DNA of 64,000 nt from an uncultured Pelagibacteraceae bacterium (lineage in GTDB: Bacteria > Pseudomonadota > Alphaproteobacteria > Pelagibacterales > Pelagibacteraceae), in assembly GCA_902578315.1 (NCBI GenBank), contig CACHCL010000006.1:1-64000 (forward strand), given 5' to 3'. Below the pieces are notes generated by a model. The model was not told where the DNA came from. It saw only the letters and a program-made list of their open reading frames with translations, and did not search any database. Shown here in pieces: positions 38,286-49,097 of this stretch. A program made the position numbers and the translations under genes. The first letter of the stretch is position 1, and the number at the start of each line of letters is the position of its first letter.

Positions 38286-39092
38286 ATGATAAAAATTTTT
38301 AATAAGGTCCAATTTTCAAATAGTGAGAATCGAATGAAATCAATCGCTAACACGAAAATTGCCAGGGAACTGTATTTTTCCTCAAATTCCTCAAATCTAA
38401 GATTTCTTTTAGATAAGAGATTTTCTTGGATGAATAGTTTTATTCAAGATACAGATATTGGTATTGAAGTTGGATCTGGAGCTGGTTTTTCCAAAGAGTT
38501 TATTAAAAATACAAACTTTAAATTAACCGATCTTGGAAATGATGATCATCTTGACTTTAAAAATATCGATGCCCAAAACACAAAATTTGAAAATGAAAGT
38601 TTTAACTTCGTGATTGCCTCTAACATGATACATCACATACCTTTTCCCATAAAATTCTTTAAGGAAATGAATCGAATTCTAAAAAAAAATGGAAAGCTTA
38701 TAATATTTGAGTCTTATTGTTCTCTTATTTTCCAATTAGCCACAATTATTATGAAACATGAAGGTTTTGATTTTACTCTCAACGTATGGGATGAAAAAAA
38801 ACCTAAAAGTGATGAGAACAATGCTTGGCACGGTAATATAGCAGTTCCACATTTAATATTCGATAATAGGGAAAAATTTAAAGATAATTTAGGGCATCTT
38901 TTTAAGATAGATTATGAAAAACTTACAGAATGTTTCATTTTTTTAAATTCAGGAGGAGTGACGTCTAAAACAAAATGTATTCCAATGAACAATTTTTTTC
39001 TTAACTTACTTCACTCGCTTGATAAAGTTTTAGTCAAATTGTTTCCAAATATATTTTGTATGGGTAGGAAAATCGTGCTTACCAAAAACTAG
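38286..39092 (+). CDS. Class I SAM-dependent methyltransferase
   Basis: A 268-residue protein with a motif I IGIEVGSGAGFSKEF (about residues 59-73), FVIASNMIHHIPFPIKFFKEM and a following RILKKNGKLIIFESY, the order of a class I methyltransferase. The substrate is unknown; its neighbourhood with a membrane glycosyltransferase-like gene suggests a saccharide or lipid-linked sugar. It is a lone plus-strand gene in a long minus-strand block. The stop TAG is directly followed by the reverse stop of mdh, leaving no space for a terminator. Confidence 0.82.
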   Translation: MIKIFNKVQFSNSENRMKSIANTKIARELYFSSNSSNLRFLLDKRFSWMNSFIQDTDIGIEVGSGAGFSKEFIKNTNFKLTDLGNDDHLDFKNIDAQNTKFENESFNFVIASNMIHHIPFPIKFFKEMNRILKKNGKLIIFESYCSLIFQLATIIMKHEGFDFTLNVWDEKKPKSDENNAWHGNIAVPHLIFDNREKFKDNLGHLFKIDYEKLTECFIFLNSGGVTSKTKCIPMNNFFLNLLHSLDKVLVKLFPNIFCMGRKIVLTKN

Positions 39093-40049
39093 TTATAATG
39101 ATGGGTCAATTTTTTTCGCTGCATTAAATAATTCTTGAACAGAGTTTATTGATTTTTTAAAATTTTCTTTTTCCTCACTAGAAAGATTAAGCTCAACTAT
39201 TTTTTCAACACCATTTGATCCAATAATTACTGGAACTCCTGCATATAAATCTTTTGTATCATACTCTCCATTTAAAAAAGCTGCACATGGAAGTTGTTTT
39301 TTTAAATCTTTTAAATAGCTTTCAGCCATTTCTACGCCAGAGGCAGCAGGTGCATAAAATGCTGATCCTTTTTCTAAGTGCTTAACAATTTCTGCTCCAC
39401 CTTTTTTAGTTCTCTCTACTATCTCATTTAGTCTTTCTTTTTTAATTTTTCCATCTTTAACAAGATCAGTTATTTTTTTTCCGTCAACTTTTGTTGATCC
39501 CAACATAGCAACCATTGAATCTCCATGACCTCCTAAAACAAACGAGTCAATTTTTTGAACTGGAATGTTTAGTTCTTGTGACAAAAAATATATAAATCTT
39601 GAAGAATCTAGTATACCGGCCATACCAACAACTTTGTTTTTCGGAAAACCAGAGTATTTCTGTAAAGCCATTACAATTACATCTAATGGATTCGTTATAC
39701 ATATAACAAAAGCATTAGGAGAGGTGTTTTTAATTCCTTCTGCAACTTGTTTTATTATTTTTAGATTTATACCTAATAAATCATCTCTAGTCATTCCTGG
39801 TTTTCTTGGAACTCCTGCTGTAATTATAATGACATCTGAATTTTTTGTATCTTCATAATTATCTGTTCCTGATAATTTTATGTTAAATTTATTTACTGGG
39901 GAGGATTGAGCTATGTCTAAAGCTTTTCCTTTAGCAATCCCAGAGGCAACATCAAACAAAACAACATCCGCTAGGTCCTTTAAAGCTATTAAATGCGCTA
40001 ATGTACCTCCTATCTGTCCAGCTCCTATAAGTGTAATTTTTTTTCTCAT
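39093..40049 (-). CDS. mdh: Malate dehydrogenase
   Basis: NAD-dependent oxidation of malate to oxaloacetate in the TCA cycle. It is a lactate-dehydrogenase-like MDH of 318 residues with NAD motif [14 protein letters not shown] (7-20), substrate arginines R82, R88 and R151, and the catalytic H175 in GGHGDSMV. In many Alphaproteobacteria it directly precedes sucC; here two other genes intervene. It starts 7 bases after the mmsA stop. Confidence 0.97.
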   Translation of the reverse strand: MRKKITLIGAGQIGGTLAHLIALKDLADVVLFDVASGIAKGKALDIAQSSPVNKFNIKLSGTDNYEDTKNSDVIIITAGVPRKPGMTRDDLLGINLKIIKQVAEGIKNTSPNAFVICITNPLDVIVMALQKYSGFPKNKVVGMAGILDSSRFIYFLSQELNIPVQKIDSFVLGGHGDSMVAMLGSTKVDGKKITDLVKDGKIKKERLNEIVERTKKGGAEIVKHLEKGSAFYAPAASGVEMAESYLKDLKKQLPCAAFLNGEYDTKDLYAGVPVIIGSNGVEKIVELNLSSEEKENFKKSINSVQELFNAAKKIDPSL

Positions 40050-40056
40050 TGCATGT

Positions 40057-41550
40057 TTATTTCATAGTAGGCATTATAAACTCTGGGTCGGACCTTAGTC
40101 CCGATGGCCATCTAGATGTAATTGTTTTTAATTTTGTATAAAATCTTATTCCTTCAGGTCCATGCATATGTTGATCACCAAATAACGATCTTTTCCATCC
40201 GCCAAAGCTATGAAATGCCATTGGGACTGGAATTGGAATATTTATACCAACCATACCAATCTGAGCTTTATTAGAAAACGTTCTTCCAGAGTCTCCGTCT
40301 CTAGTAAATATGCTTACTCCATTTCCAAACTCATGATCATTAACTAATTTTAAAGCTTCATCAAAATCTTTAGCCCTTACAACCGATAAAACCGGTCCAA
40401 AAATTTCCTCTTTGTATATTCGCATATCTTTAGTTACGCGATCAAACAAACATCCACCAATAAAAAAACCTTTCTCGTATCCCTGTATTTTAAAATTTCT
40501 ACCATCAACTACTAATTTAGCTCCTTCTTTCTCACCTAAATCTACATATCCTTTAACTTTTTCTAAATGCTCTTTGGTCACAAGTGGTCCCATTTCAGAC
40601 ATTTTATCCATACCTGGGCCAACTTTAAGTGTCTCAACTTTTTTCGCTAAAGACTTAACTAATTTATCTCCAATACCGCCTACAGCAACTGCAACTGATT
40701 GCGCCATACATCTTTCACCAGCGGAACCATATGCAGCTCCCATCAAACCATTAACTGCTTGTTCTAAATCACAATCAGGCATTACCACACAATGATTTTT
40801 TGCTCCTCCCAATGCTTGAACTCTTTTTTCTTTTTTAGCACAATTTTCATAAATATATTTTGCTACTGGTGTTGAGCCAACAAAGCTCATCGCTACCACA
40901 TCTTTATTATTTATCAATGCATCAACTGACTCTTTATCTCCGTTCACAACATTAAAAACTCCATCTGGTAATCCAGCTTCTTTCAATAACTCTGCTAATC
41001 TGATAGAGCACGAAGGATCTTTCTCTGATGGTTTTAAAACAAAAGTATTTCCACATGCTATAGCCATTGGAAACATCCACATTGGAACCATTGCAGGAAA
41101 ATTAAATGGTGTGATACCTGCACAAACTCCTAGAGGTTGTCTAACTGACCAGCTGTCAACATTAGAACCAACATTTTCAGTAAACTCACCTTTCAACATT
41201 TGTGGTATTCCACATGCATACTCAACAACTTCCAATCCTCTAGTTAAAGATCCTTTGGCATCCTCAAAAACTTTTCCATGTTCTAAAACTATGATTTTAG
41301 TCAGTTCTTCTGAATTTTTTTCAATTAATTCTTTAAACTTAAACATTACTCTTGCTCTTTGAAGTGGTGGCTTATTGGACCAAGACTCAAAAGCTTTTTT
41401 AGCGTTTGATACAGCTTCGTTCACATCTTTGGTGGTTGCTAATAATACTCGAGAACTTTGCTCACCTGTTGCAGGATTGAAAACTTTACTAAATCTTTTT
41501 GACTCGCCTGAGAAACTTCTTCCTCCTACGAAATGATGAATAGTTTTCAT
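40057..41550 (-). CDS. mmsA: Methylmalonate-semialdehyde dehydrogenase (CoA-acylating)
   Basis: Converts malonate or methylmalonate semialdehyde to acetyl-CoA or propionyl-CoA (valine, beta-alanine and inositol catabolism). An aldehyde dehydrogenase of 497 residues: [16 protein letters not shown] at 146-161 is typical of the MmsA subfamily, and the catalytic Cys is C281 in GERCMA. GSTPVA marks the NAD site. It is placed between sdhB and mdh, so its product feeds directly into the central pathway genes around it. Confidence 0.93.
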   Translation of the reverse strand: MKTIHHFVGGRSFSGESKRFSKVFNPATGEQSSRVLLATTKDVNEAVSNAKKAFESWSNKPPLQRARVMFKFKELIEKNSEELTKIIVLEHGKVFEDAKGSLTRGLEVVEYACGIPQMLKGEFTENVGSNVDSWSVRQPLGVCAGITPFNFPAMVPMWMFPMAIACGNTFVLKPSEKDPSCSIRLAELLKEAGLPDGVFNVVNGDKESVDALINNKDVVAMSFVGSTPVAKYIYENCAKKEKRVQALGGAKNHCVVMPDCDLEQAVNGLMGAAYGSAGERCMAQSVAVAVGGIGDKLVKSLAKKVETLKVGPGMDKMSEMGPLVTKEHLEKVKGYVDLGEKEGAKLVVDGRNFKIQGYEKGFFIGGCLFDRVTKDMRIYKEEIFGPVLSVVRAKDFDEALKLVNDHEFGNGVSIFTRDGDSGRTFSNKAQIGMVGINIPIPVPMAFHSFGGWKRSLFGDQHMHGPEGIRFYTKLKTITSRWPSGLRSDPEFIMPTMK

Positions 41551-41573
41551 GATGTAATTAAATAATTTAGGTT

Positions 41574-42350
41574 TTATCCTGTTGCAAGCATTTTTTTTAT
41601 TGAGCCTATAGCTTTTGCTGGATTAAGACCTTTAGGACAAGAATTTGTACAATTCATGATAGTATGGCATCTATATAACTTTAATTCATCAGCTACTTTT
41701 CTTAACCTTTCTTTCTTATCTCCGTCTCTACTATCATTAATCCAACGGTAAGCTTGTAATAAAACGGCTGGACCTAAATATTTATCGCCATTCCACCAAT
41801 AGCTAGGACATGATGTTGAACAACAAGCGCATAATATGCATTCATAATATCCGTCAAGTTTTTCTCTATCTTTTTGGGATTGCCTAAGCTCAGTTTGTTC
41901 TGTTCCAGTTTGATCAACTTTTAACCAAGGTTGAATTGATTCATATTGTTTGTATAAAGTAGTTAAGTCACCAATTAAATCTTTAACTACTTTAAGGTGT
42001 GGTAATGGATAAATATTCAGATCTCCATTTATATCAGAATGTGATTTAATACATGCTAAACCATTTACTCCATCTATATTCATTGCGCATGAACCGCAAA
42101 CACCGTGAGCACAAGATCTTCTAAATGTTAGAGATGGATCTATGTCATTTTTTATTTTAATTAAAATATCTAGAACTTTAGGCCCACAGTTATCCATATC
42201 TACTTCAAAGGTATCTACTCGTGGATTCTTACCAGTTGACGGGTCCCATCTATAAACATTTACTTTTTTTAAATTTATAGATTTAGTTTTGTCTTTAAAG
42301 TACTGACCTACCTCGATTTTTGAATTTTGCGGTAGGCTAAATTGAGCCAT
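41574..42350 (-). CDS. sdhB: Succinate dehydrogenase iron-sulfur subunit
   Basis: Electron-transfer subunit of complex II with three Fe-S centres. The [2Fe-2S] cysteines lie in [15 protein letters not shown] and the following LACIK; the [4Fe-4S] in [12 protein letters not shown]; the [3Fe-4S] set includes [17 protein letters not shown]. At 258 residues it is normal. It lies 2 bases after sdhA. Confidence 0.98.
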   Translation of the reverse strand: MAQFSLPQNSKIEVGQYFKDKTKSINLKKVNVYRWDPSTGKNPRVDTFEVDMDNCGPKVLDILIKIKNDIDPSLTFRRSCAHGVCGSCAMNIDGVNGLACIKSHSDINGDLNIYPLPHLKVVKDLIGDLTTLYKQYESIQPWLKVDQTGTEQTELRQSQKDREKLDGYYECILCACCSTSCPSYWWNGDKYLGPAVLLQAYRWINDSRDGDKKERLRKVADELKLYRCHTIMNCTNSCPKGLNPAKAIGSIKKMLATG

Positions 42351-42352
42351 TT

Positions 42353-44128
42353 TTAATATACTCTCTCTTTAGGAGGAAAGTACTGAACATCATTAGTTAA
42401 CGTTCTAGAGTGCACATCTCTATATTTAATTTCCACATCTTTACCATTTTGCCAAGCCAATGTATGTTTCATGAAATTTTTATCATCTCTTTTTGTAAAA
42501 TCTTCCCTTGCGTGTGCGCCTCTGCTCTCTTTTCTATTATAAGCAGAGTCCATAGTTGTTAATGCTTGACTTATTAGATTATCAAACTCTAAAGTTTCAA
42601 CTAAATCTGTATTAAACAATAAAGACTTATCTTTTACTGATAAATCATTCATCCCTTCGTAGGGCTCTCTAATTTCATTAACCCCTTCTTTTAAAGTTTT
42701 CTCTGTTCTAAAAACAGCACATTTTGATTGCATTGTTTTTTGCATTTTTAACCTCAATTCTGATGTATTCGTTGAGCCATTTGAATTTCTAATTTTATCA
42801 AATCTATCTAAACATTTATCAGTTTCAGATTTGGAAACCTCTTCGTGAGGGCTTCCAGGTTTTACTAATTCTACTGCTCTTTTTGCAGCTGCTTTTCCAA
42901 AAACTACTAAATCTATAAGAGAGTTTGACCCTAATCTATTAGCACCATGCACAGAGACACACGCTGCCTCGCCAATAGCCATTAATCCAGGCACAGTTTT
43001 TTCAGACCCATTTAAAGTCAATACCTCAGCTTTATAATTTGTTGGAATGCCTCCCATATTATAATGAACAGTTGGAACAACTGGTATGGGCTCTTTATTT
43101 ACATCTACATTAGCAAAAGTTTTTGCGGCTTCTGCTATACCCGGTAATCTCTCATCAATAACTTTTTTGTCTAAATGATCTAAATGTAAATTTATATGGT
43201 CTTTGTTTTTTCCAACACCTCTTCCTTCGTTTATTTCCATTTCCATTGATCTACTTACGACGTCACGTGAAGCAAGATCTTTAGCATTTGGAGCGTATCT
43301 TTCCATAAACCTTTCTCCCTGTCCATTGACTAGGAAGCCTCCTTCGCCTCTCACACCTTCAGTAATTAAACAACCAACACCGTAAATCCCTGTCGGATGG
43401 AATTGTACAAATTCCATATCTTGAAGTGGCAAACCTGCTCTAAGAACCATAGCGTTCCCATCACCAGTGCATGTATGAGCTGATGTTGCTGAATAGTAAA
43501 CCTTACCATAACCTCCTGTCGCAATAATAGTAATATGCGACCTAAATCTGTGAATAGTCCCATCGGTAAGATTCCAAGCAATTACTCCTTTGCATTCTCC
43601 ATTTTTCATAATTAAATCAAGAGCAAAATATTCAATAAAGAACTCAGTATTTTGCTTTAAAGCTTGCCCATAGAGAGTATGTAAAATAGCATGTCCAGTC
43701 CTGTCTGCAGCAGCGCACGTCCTTTGTGCTGTTCCGTTACCATAATTTTTTGTCATCCCACCAAAAGGTCTTTGATAAATTTTTCCATCATCTGTTCTAC
43801 TAAAAGGAACTCCATATCGTTCTAGCTCCACTACTGCTCTTGGTGCTTCTTTACATAAATATTCAATTGCATCTTGATCACCAAGCCAATCTGAACCTTT
43901 TACTGTATCGTACATGTGCCATCTCCAATCATCCTCACCCATGTTTCCTAAAGCTGCAGAAATTCCTCCTTGAGCTGCAGATGTGTGGCTTCTAGTTGGA
44001 AAGACTTTAGAGATGCAAGCAGTTTTAAGACCCGACTCTGAAAGTCCAACTGCTGCTCTTAATCCAGATCCACCGGCTCCGAGTACAACAACGTCGTATT
44101 CATGATCTATAATTTTATATGTGCTCAT
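42353..44128 (-). CDS. sdhA: Succinate dehydrogenase flavoprotein subunit
   Basis: Oxidises succinate to fumarate with covalent FAD. FAD motif [15 protein letters not shown] is at residues 15-29, the covalent FAD His lies in [11 protein letters not shown], and the substrate residues appear in [28 protein letters not shown] and [10 protein letters not shown]. At 591 residues it is complete. It overlaps sdhD by one base. Confidence 0.98.
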   Translation of the reverse strand: MSTYKIIDHEYDVVVLGAGGSGLRAAVGLSESGLKTACISKVFPTRSHTSAAQGGISAALGNMGEDDWRWHMYDTVKGSDWLGDQDAIEYLCKEAPRAVVELERYGVPFSRTDDGKIYQRPFGGMTKNYGNGTAQRTCAAADRTGHAILHTLYGQALKQNTEFFIEYFALDLIMKNGECKGVIAWNLTDGTIHRFRSHITIIATGGYGKVYYSATSAHTCTGDGNAMVLRAGLPLQDMEFVQFHPTGIYGVGCLITEGVRGEGGFLVNGQGERFMERYAPNAKDLASRDVVSRSMEMEINEGRGVGKNKDHINLHLDHLDKKVIDERLPGIAEAAKTFANVDVNKEPIPVVPTVHYNMGGIPTNYKAEVLTLNGSEKTVPGLMAIGEAACVSVHGANRLGSNSLIDLVVFGKAAAKRAVELVKPGSPHEEVSKSETDKCLDRFDKIRNSNGSTNTSELRLKMQKTMQSKCAVFRTEKTLKEGVNEIREPYEGMNDLSVKDKSLLFNTDLVETLEFDNLISQALTTMDSAYNRKESRGAHAREDFTKRDDKNFMKHTLAWQNGKDVEIKYRDVHSRTLTNDVQYFPPKERVY

Positions 44129-44454
44129 TATTTAAAGTTATATATACCTAAAATAGTTATTAATGGAATGCTTATAGCAAAAAAATACAAGAATTTGTTT
44201 GCGACATTTTTGATTTTATCATTGTGCAAATAATCCTCGAAAATCTCACTTATTGTTAATGCCGAAAAAAAGAAAGATATTATTATAAATATTGAAAATA
44301 AAGTTTTTGAGGGTTGCTTAGAAAAAAAAGCTAAAATTTCAGAATAATCTTTATCGTAAATAGAGGCTATACTTAATAAAAACCAGATCATAAAAGGAAT
44401 AAGAATTAATGAACTTATTTTAGTAAAAAGCCATTTTTTTGTAGATGAATGCAT
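44128..44454 (-). CDS. sdhD: Succinate dehydrogenase membrane anchor subunit SdhD
   Basis: A 108-residue protein with three hydrophobic helices that anchors SdhAB. It is identified by position between sdhC and sdhA and by the conserved EDYLH (73-77). Eleven residues before Asp74, where SdhD of E. coli and other Alphaproteobacteria carries the axial heme b His, there is Phe63 ([16 protein letters not shown]), and the helix contains no other His. The partner His in SdhC is intact. It shares a base with both neighbours (sdhC stop, sdhA start). Confidence 0.88.
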   Translation of the reverse strand: MHSSTKKWLFTKISSLILIPFMIWFLLSIASIYDKDYSEILAFFSKQPSKTLFSIFIIISFFFSALTISEIFEDYLHNDKIKNVANKFLYFFAISIPLITILGIYNFK

Positions 44455-44837
44455 TAAAAAAAATTTCTTCCTATTAGGAAAAATAGAATAGTTAATATTA
44501 ATGAACCGACTAAAACTGAAACACCAGTTATTTTTGCAGTTTTTAAATCAAATCCAAATCCAGAGTCCCAAAATAAATGTCGTATCTCGTTTAAAATATG
44601 AAAACTAAATGTCCAACATATTGAAATTATTAAAAATTTACCAAATTTAGTCGTTAGGGTAGACTGTATTATTTGATAGTTATTTTGACCAAAAAATAAA
44701 GATAAACACCAAAGACATATAGAAATTATAATTAGAATATTTACTACTCCGACAATTCTATGAGTAATAGATAAAAGAGAAGTTATATGCCATTTATAAA
44801 TTTGTAAATGAGGACTTAAAGGATTTTTTTCTTTCAT
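44454..44837 (-). CDS. sdhC: Succinate dehydrogenase cytochrome b556 subunit SdhC
   Basis: A 127-residue three-helix membrane subunit of complex II. The quinone-site motif SITHR (S23, H26, R27) and the heme-ligand motif HILNEIRHLFWDSG (H80, H87) are both present; Glu replaces the usual Gly before IRH. It begins the sdhCDAB operon, 15 bases after the asd stop, so the operon may be read from upstream genes. Confidence 0.95.
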   Translation of the reverse strand: MKEKNPLSPHLQIYKWHITSLLSITHRIVGVVNILIIISICLWCLSLFFGQNNYQIIQSTLTTKFGKFLIISICWTFSFHILNEIRHLFWDSGFGFDLKTAKITGVSVLVGSLILTILFFLIGRNFF

Positions 44838-44852
44838 ATATATAATTATAAA

Positions 44853-45851
44853 CTAAAGATTCATCTTTTTCATCAAACTCTGGGCAATTTGTACTGTATT
44901 TAGTGCGGCACCTTTTAACAAATTATCTGACACAACCCACAAATTTATTGCTTTTATATTAGAATTGTCTTTTCTTATCCTGGAAATAAAAGTTGTATGA
45001 TCATTTTCTGCCTCCAAAGGAGTTATATATCCTCCGTCCTTTCGATCATCAATAACTTTGCACCCCTGAGCATTTTTCAATATTTTTAATATATTTTCAA
45101 AATCGTAGAGATTGTCAAATTCAACGTTAATGGACTCAGCGTGACCTGTTTTTACTGGTACTCTTACACATGTCGCTGTAACATCTATTTCACGATCTAA
45201 AATCTTTTTTGTTTCATTTGTCATTTTTAATTCCTCTTTGGTATATCCATCTTTATCAAATTCATCGATATGAGGAATTAAATTAAATGCGATTTGCTTT
45301 GTAAAATTTTTTATTGATATTTTTTTTCTATTAATAATATTTTTTGTTTGATCAAGTAATTCATCAACAGAAGCTTTTCCTGCGCCAGAAACTGCTTGAT
45401 AAGTCGAGACAACAACTCTTTTAATCTTATATTCATCATGTAAAGGTTTAAGAGCTAAAACCATTTGCATTGTGGAACAATTTGGATTTGAAATAATATT
45501 TTTATGATTATCTAAAGCATCCGAATTAACCTCTGGTACTACTAGAGGAACATCATCTTTCATTCTAAAGAAACTTGAATTATCTATAACTATTGTTTGC
45601 TTTGAGGCTTTTGGCACCCATTCTTTTGATACTTTACTACCAGCTGCAAAAAAAGTTATTTTTGCTTTTGAAAAATCGTAATTATCTAATGAAATTACTT
45701 TGATCTCTTTTTTTCTGAAAAGAAATTTTTTTCCTGCACTTTTTGTGGAAGCTACTAAAAAAAGATCATCTATTTTCAAGTTTGATTTGTCTAATATTTC
45801 AATAGTTTTTCTGCCTACGTTTCCAGTAGCACCTATTATCGCAAATTTCAT
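44853..45851 (-). CDS. asd: Aspartate-semialdehyde dehydrogenase
   Basis: NADPH-dependent reduction of aspartyl phosphate, the entry to lysine, threonine and methionine synthesis. NADP motif IGATGNVGRKTIEIL is at 6-20; the catalytic Cys is C125 in SNPNCSTMQ; HIDEFDKDGYTKEE is present further on. At 332 residues it is normal. The minus-strand leader holds TATACA about 10 bases before the ATG. In related genomes it adjoins leuB; here two plus-strand genes separate them. Confidence 0.96.
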   Translation of the reverse strand: MKFAIIGATGNVGRKTIEILDKSNLKIDDLFLVASTKSAGKKFLFRKKEIKVISLDNYDFSKAKITFFAAGSKVSKEWVPKASKQTIVIDNSSFFRMKDDVPLVVPEVNSDALDNHKNIISNPNCSTMQMVLALKPLHDEYKIKRVVVSTYQAVSGAGKASVDELLDQTKNIINRKKISIKNFTKQIAFNLIPHIDEFDKDGYTKEELKMTNETKKILDREIDVTATCVRVPVKTGHAESINVEFDNLYDFENILKILKNAQGCKVIDDRKDGGYITPLEAENDHTTFISRIRKDNSNIKAINLWVVSDNLLKGAALNTVQIAQSLMKKMNL

Positions 45852-45921
45852 AATTTTTAATGTATACTAAATTTATTTTAAAAGATAAATGTTTTAATTC
45901 TTATTACACCGAGAGAAAAAT

Positions 45922-46623
45922 ATGAAAATTTTTGGAAGAGGTTTTATTGGTTCAAATTTACGAAGATTAGAACTATCAAAAGATTTTCTAGTTTATGCCG
46001 CCGGTGTTTCAAATTCTAATCAAAATAAAGTTAGTGCATATAAAAAAGAAATAAATGTATTAAAAAAAGTACTTAAAACAGTTAATGCAAAAAAAAAATT
46101 TATCTATATAAGCTCATTAAGTGTAGAAAATAAAAAACTTAGAAATGATAGATACGTTAAAAATAAGTTGTTAATTGAAAATCTAATAAAAAAAAATATT
46201 CAACAATATTTAATAGTCAGATTACCCCAGATAGTTGGAAGAAATAAAAACAAATTTACTCTTACTAACTTTTTGTATAAAAATATAAAACTTGGAAAGC
46301 CTACAATTTTGTGGAAAAACTCAATTAGAAATCTCATAGATATTGACGACATAGTAAAAATTTTAAAAAAGTATTTAAAAAATAAACCTCAAATTAATAC
46401 AACAATTAATATTTTTAATCCGAAATCAGTAAAAGTAATTTCCTTAATTAAATTATTTAGTGAAATTTTAAATAAAGAAGTAAAAATCAAAATGATAACT
46501 AGAGAAAATAAGAATATAAATTTTAATAAATTAAGAAAAAATACTCGATTGCCAAATAGATATTACAAAACTATTGATAAAAAAAACTATATCGAAAGTG
46601 TTTTAAGAAAGTATTATCTATGA
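45922..46623 (+). CDS. Short NAD-dependent epimerase/dehydratase-like protein
   Basis: A 233-residue extended-SDR protein. The N-terminal nucleotide motif is GRGFIGSNL (residues 5-13), the Ser of the catalytic set lies in YISSLSV and the Tyr-Lys pair in YVKNK. It is shorter than the roughly 300-330 residues of most sugar-nucleotide epimerases: the segment between the first strand and the YAAG motif is cut down. The substrate is unknown. It is very A-rich (long Lys/Asn runs). It overlaps the next gene, a glycosyltransferase, by four bases (ATGA), so the two act together. Confidence 0.75.
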   Translation: MKIFGRGFIGSNLRRLELSKDFLVYAAGVSNSNQNKVSAYKKEINVLKKVLKTVNAKKKFIYISSLSVENKKLRNDRYVKNKLLIENLIKKNIQQYLIVRLPQIVGRNKNKFTLTNFLYKNIKLGKPTILWKNSIRNLIDIDDIVKILKKYLKNKPQINTTINIFNPKSVKVISLIKLFSEILNKEVKIKMITRENKNINFNKLRKNTRLPNRYYKTIDKKNYIESVLRKYYL

Positions 46624-47402
46624 AACTATCTATTGTAATACCCGTCTACAACAGTAGTAAAATTTTACATACCTTGTTAAATAATATTCAACAATGCGTT
46701 GCAGACGACATAAAGGATTTTGAGGTAATTTTAGTAAACGACTTTAGTAAAGATGATAGCTGGGAAAGAATTAAGGAATTAAAAAAAAGATACAGTTATA
46801 TTAAAGGAATAAGTCTTAAAAAAAATTACGGCCAACATAGTGCAATATTTTGTGGTTTAAAAAATTGTCGTGGAGAAAATATTCTTTGCATGGATGATGA
46901 TATGCAGCATGATCCTAAGTACATTTTAAATATGTTGACCGAGTTAAACCAAAATGATGTTTGTTATGTAAAATACAAAAAACGTAAGCACAATTATCTA
47001 AAAATTTTTGTGAGCAAATTAAATAATTATGTGTCAAGTTTTTTAATGAAAAAAACATTTAACATTTACACTTCCTCATTTAAATGTTTTAGAAAAGAAA
47101 TCTCTGACAAGATAATTGCAAATGATGAAAGTTTTATATTTTTAGATTATTGGATATTTAAATTTGCAAAAAAAATTACATTTATTGAGGTTACACATAA
47201 TGAACGATTACATGGAAAAACTAATTATGGATTTAAAGAATTATTAACTTTATGGTCAAAAATGATTTTTTTGATAGATGTAAAAAAAAATACTATAAGA
47301 TTTTACTTACTTCAAATAATAAAAGGCTTTTTTAAAGTTTTTCTTAAAAATTATATAAGCTATAAAATAAAAGATAAAATCGAAGTTACAGAAATTATTT
47401 AA
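46620..47402 (+). CDS. Family 2 glycosyltransferase
   Basis: A 260-residue GT-A fold enzyme: [10 protein letters not shown] (4-13), [11 protein letters not shown] and the DxD region MDDDMQHDP (about 91-99), with [13 protein letters not shown] before it. This pattern is closest to the DPM1/GtrB/ArnC branch, which moves a sugar from a nucleotide to undecaprenyl phosphate, but the two C-terminal membrane helices of GtrB/ArnC are not evident; only an amphipathic or weakly hydrophobic segment ([15 protein letters not shown]) is seen. The 3' end overlaps the convergent leuB gene by 8 bases. It probably takes part in surface glycan synthesis with the preceding epimerase. Confidence 0.85.
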   Translation: MKLSIVIPVYNSSKILHTLLNNIQQCVADDIKDFEVILVNDFSKDDSWERIKELKKRYSYIKGISLKKNYGQHSAIFCGLKNCRGENILCMDDDMQHDPKYILNMLTELNQNDVCYVKYKKRKHNYLKIFVSKLNNYVSSFLMKKTFNIYTSSFKCFRKEISDKIIANDESFIFLDYWIFKFAKKITFIEVTHNERLHGKTNYGFKELLTLWSKMIFLIDVKKNTIRFYLLQIIKGFFKVFLKNYISYKIKDKIEVTEII

Positions 47403-48495
47403 GATAATTTATAATTGCATCTCCCATACTAGATGTTGATATCTCTTTTGTGTTCTTGGAAACAATATCTTTTGTTCTTAAACCTTCATTTAAAACATTT
47501 TGAACTGCATTATCTAGTTGATCTGCCTCCTTGCTTAAATCAAGGGAATATCTCAGCGCCATTGATAAACTCAAAATAGTTGCAATGGGATTAGCAATAT
47601 TTTTCCCTGCAATGTCAGGTGCAGATCCATGGACTGGTTCATATAATGATCTAATTCTACCATTCTTATCTTTGCTGCCTAATGATGCTGAAGGGAGTAA
47701 TCCCAATGATCCAGTGAGCATGGCAGCTTCATCTGATAACATGTCTCCAAATAAATTGTCTGCTAAAATTACATCAAACTGTTTAGGATTTCTCAAAAGC
47801 TGCATAGCACAGTTATCCGCTAACATATGATTCAACTCAACTTTTTTAAATTCTTTATCTTTAATTACTTGGACTTCCTCCCTCCATAAAACTCCAGCTT
47901 CCATCACATTAGACTTCTCACAAGAAGTTACTTTATTTTTTCTTTTTTTTGCTAAGTCGAAGGCTACTCTAGCGATTCTATGAATTTCATTAGTTGTATA
48001 AGAGTGAGTATTTACACCTTTTCTTTGATTGTTTTCTATTGGTTCTATTCCTCTGGGTTCACCAAAATAAATACCTCCGGTCAATTCTCTTACAATCATT
48101 ATATCAAGGCCAGAAACTATTTCTGGTTTTAATGTAGATGAGTCTACTAATTGTTTAAAACAAATAGCTGGTCTCAAATTTGCAAATAGTTTCAATTCTT
48201 TTCTTAATTTTAATAAAGCTCGTTCAGGTTTCTTTGAAAATTCCAAATTATCCCACTTTGGTCCTCCGCAAGCACCAAGAATTACTGCATCTGACTCTAG
48301 TGATTTGTAAAAAACTTCATCAGTAATTGGCACTTTATTTACATCTATCGATGCGCCCCCAATTAATTCTTGACTGAGAACAAAATCTAAAGATTTTGTT
48401 TTGTTCATCCATTCTAGTATTTTTCTTACTTCAGCAATTACCTCTGGGCCTATTCCATCACCAGGTAAAAGTAAAATTTTCCTAGTTTTAGCCAT
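47395..48495 (-). CDS. leuB: 3-isopropylmalate dehydrogenase
   Basis: Oxidative decarboxylation of 3-isopropylmalate in leucine synthesis. Motifs: [11 protein letters not shown] (8-18), [27 protein letters not shown] and [13 protein letters not shown], all typical of the beta-decarboxylating dehydrogenases. At 366 residues it is normal. It overlaps leuD by 8 bases. Confidence 0.98.
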   Translation of the reverse strand: MAKTRKILLLPGDGIGPEVIAEVRKILEWMNKTKSLDFVLSQELIGGASIDVNKVPITDEVFYKSLESDAVILGACGGPKWDNLEFSKKPERALLKLRKELKLFANLRPAICFKQLVDSSTLKPEIVSGLDIMIVRELTGGIYFGEPRGIEPIENNQRKGVNTHSYTTNEIHRIARVAFDLAKKRKNKVTSCEKSNVMEAGVLWREEVQVIKDKEFKKVELNHMLADNCAMQLLRNPKQFDVILADNLFGDMLSDEAAMLTGSLGLLPSASLGSKDKNGRIRSLYEPVHGSAPDIAGKNIANPIATILSLSMALRYSLDLSKEADQLDNAVQNVLNEGLRTKDIVSKNTKEISTSSMGDAIINYLK

Positions 48496-49096
48496 TATTC
48501 AAAACCCAGGGTTTCGTGTTTTGTAATTTTTTTTCAAAATCATCTATTTTGGAAGTTTTTTCCATTGATAGAGCTATATCGTCTAGACCCTCCATTAAAC
48601 ATTTCTTTTTAAAAGCATCAAGTTCAAATTTAGCAACTTTATTTCCATATTTTATTTCTTGTTTATCTAAACTTATTTCAATTTCCTCTTTTCTTTTTGA
48701 ATATTCGGATATCTCAATCACTATTTTATCATTAATCTTGATTGGAAGAATTCCATTTTTAAAACAGTTATTGTAAAAAATATCTGCAAAGCTAGCACTT
48801 ATTACACATTTTATGCCAAAATCTGATAAAGCCCATGGAGCGTGTTCTCTAGATGAACCACATCCAAAATTTTTTCCTGCTAAAAGAATTTTTGATTTAT
48901 TGTAAGGTTCTTTATTTAAAATAAAATCGACATTCTTTTTCCCATTTTCGTCATAACGCATTTCATAAAATAAACTTTTCCCTAAACCTGTTCTTTTAAT
49001 GGTTTTTAAAAATTGCTTTGGGATAATCATATCTGTATCAATATTTTGAAGTGATAGATATGATGGTATTGATCTTAAATTATTAAACTTTTCCAT
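48488..49096 (-). CDS. leuD: 3-isopropylmalate dehydratase small subunit
   Basis: Swivel domain subunit of isopropylmalate isomerase. It shows [16 protein letters not shown] and [20 protein letters not shown], the substrate-binding and family signatures. At 202 residues it is normal. It lies one base after leuC and overlaps leuB by 8 bases. Confidence 0.97.
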   Translation of the reverse strand: MEKFNNLRSIPSYLSLQNIDTDMIIPKQFLKTIKRTGLGKSLFYEMRYDENGKKNVDFILNKEPYNKSKILLAGKNFGCGSSREHAPWALSDFGIKCVISASFADIFYNNCFKNGILPIKINDKIVIEISEYSKRKEEIEISLDKQEIKYGNKVAKFELDAFKKKCLMEGLDDIALSMEKTSKIDDFEKKLQNTKPWVLNNG

Positions 49097-49097
49097 A

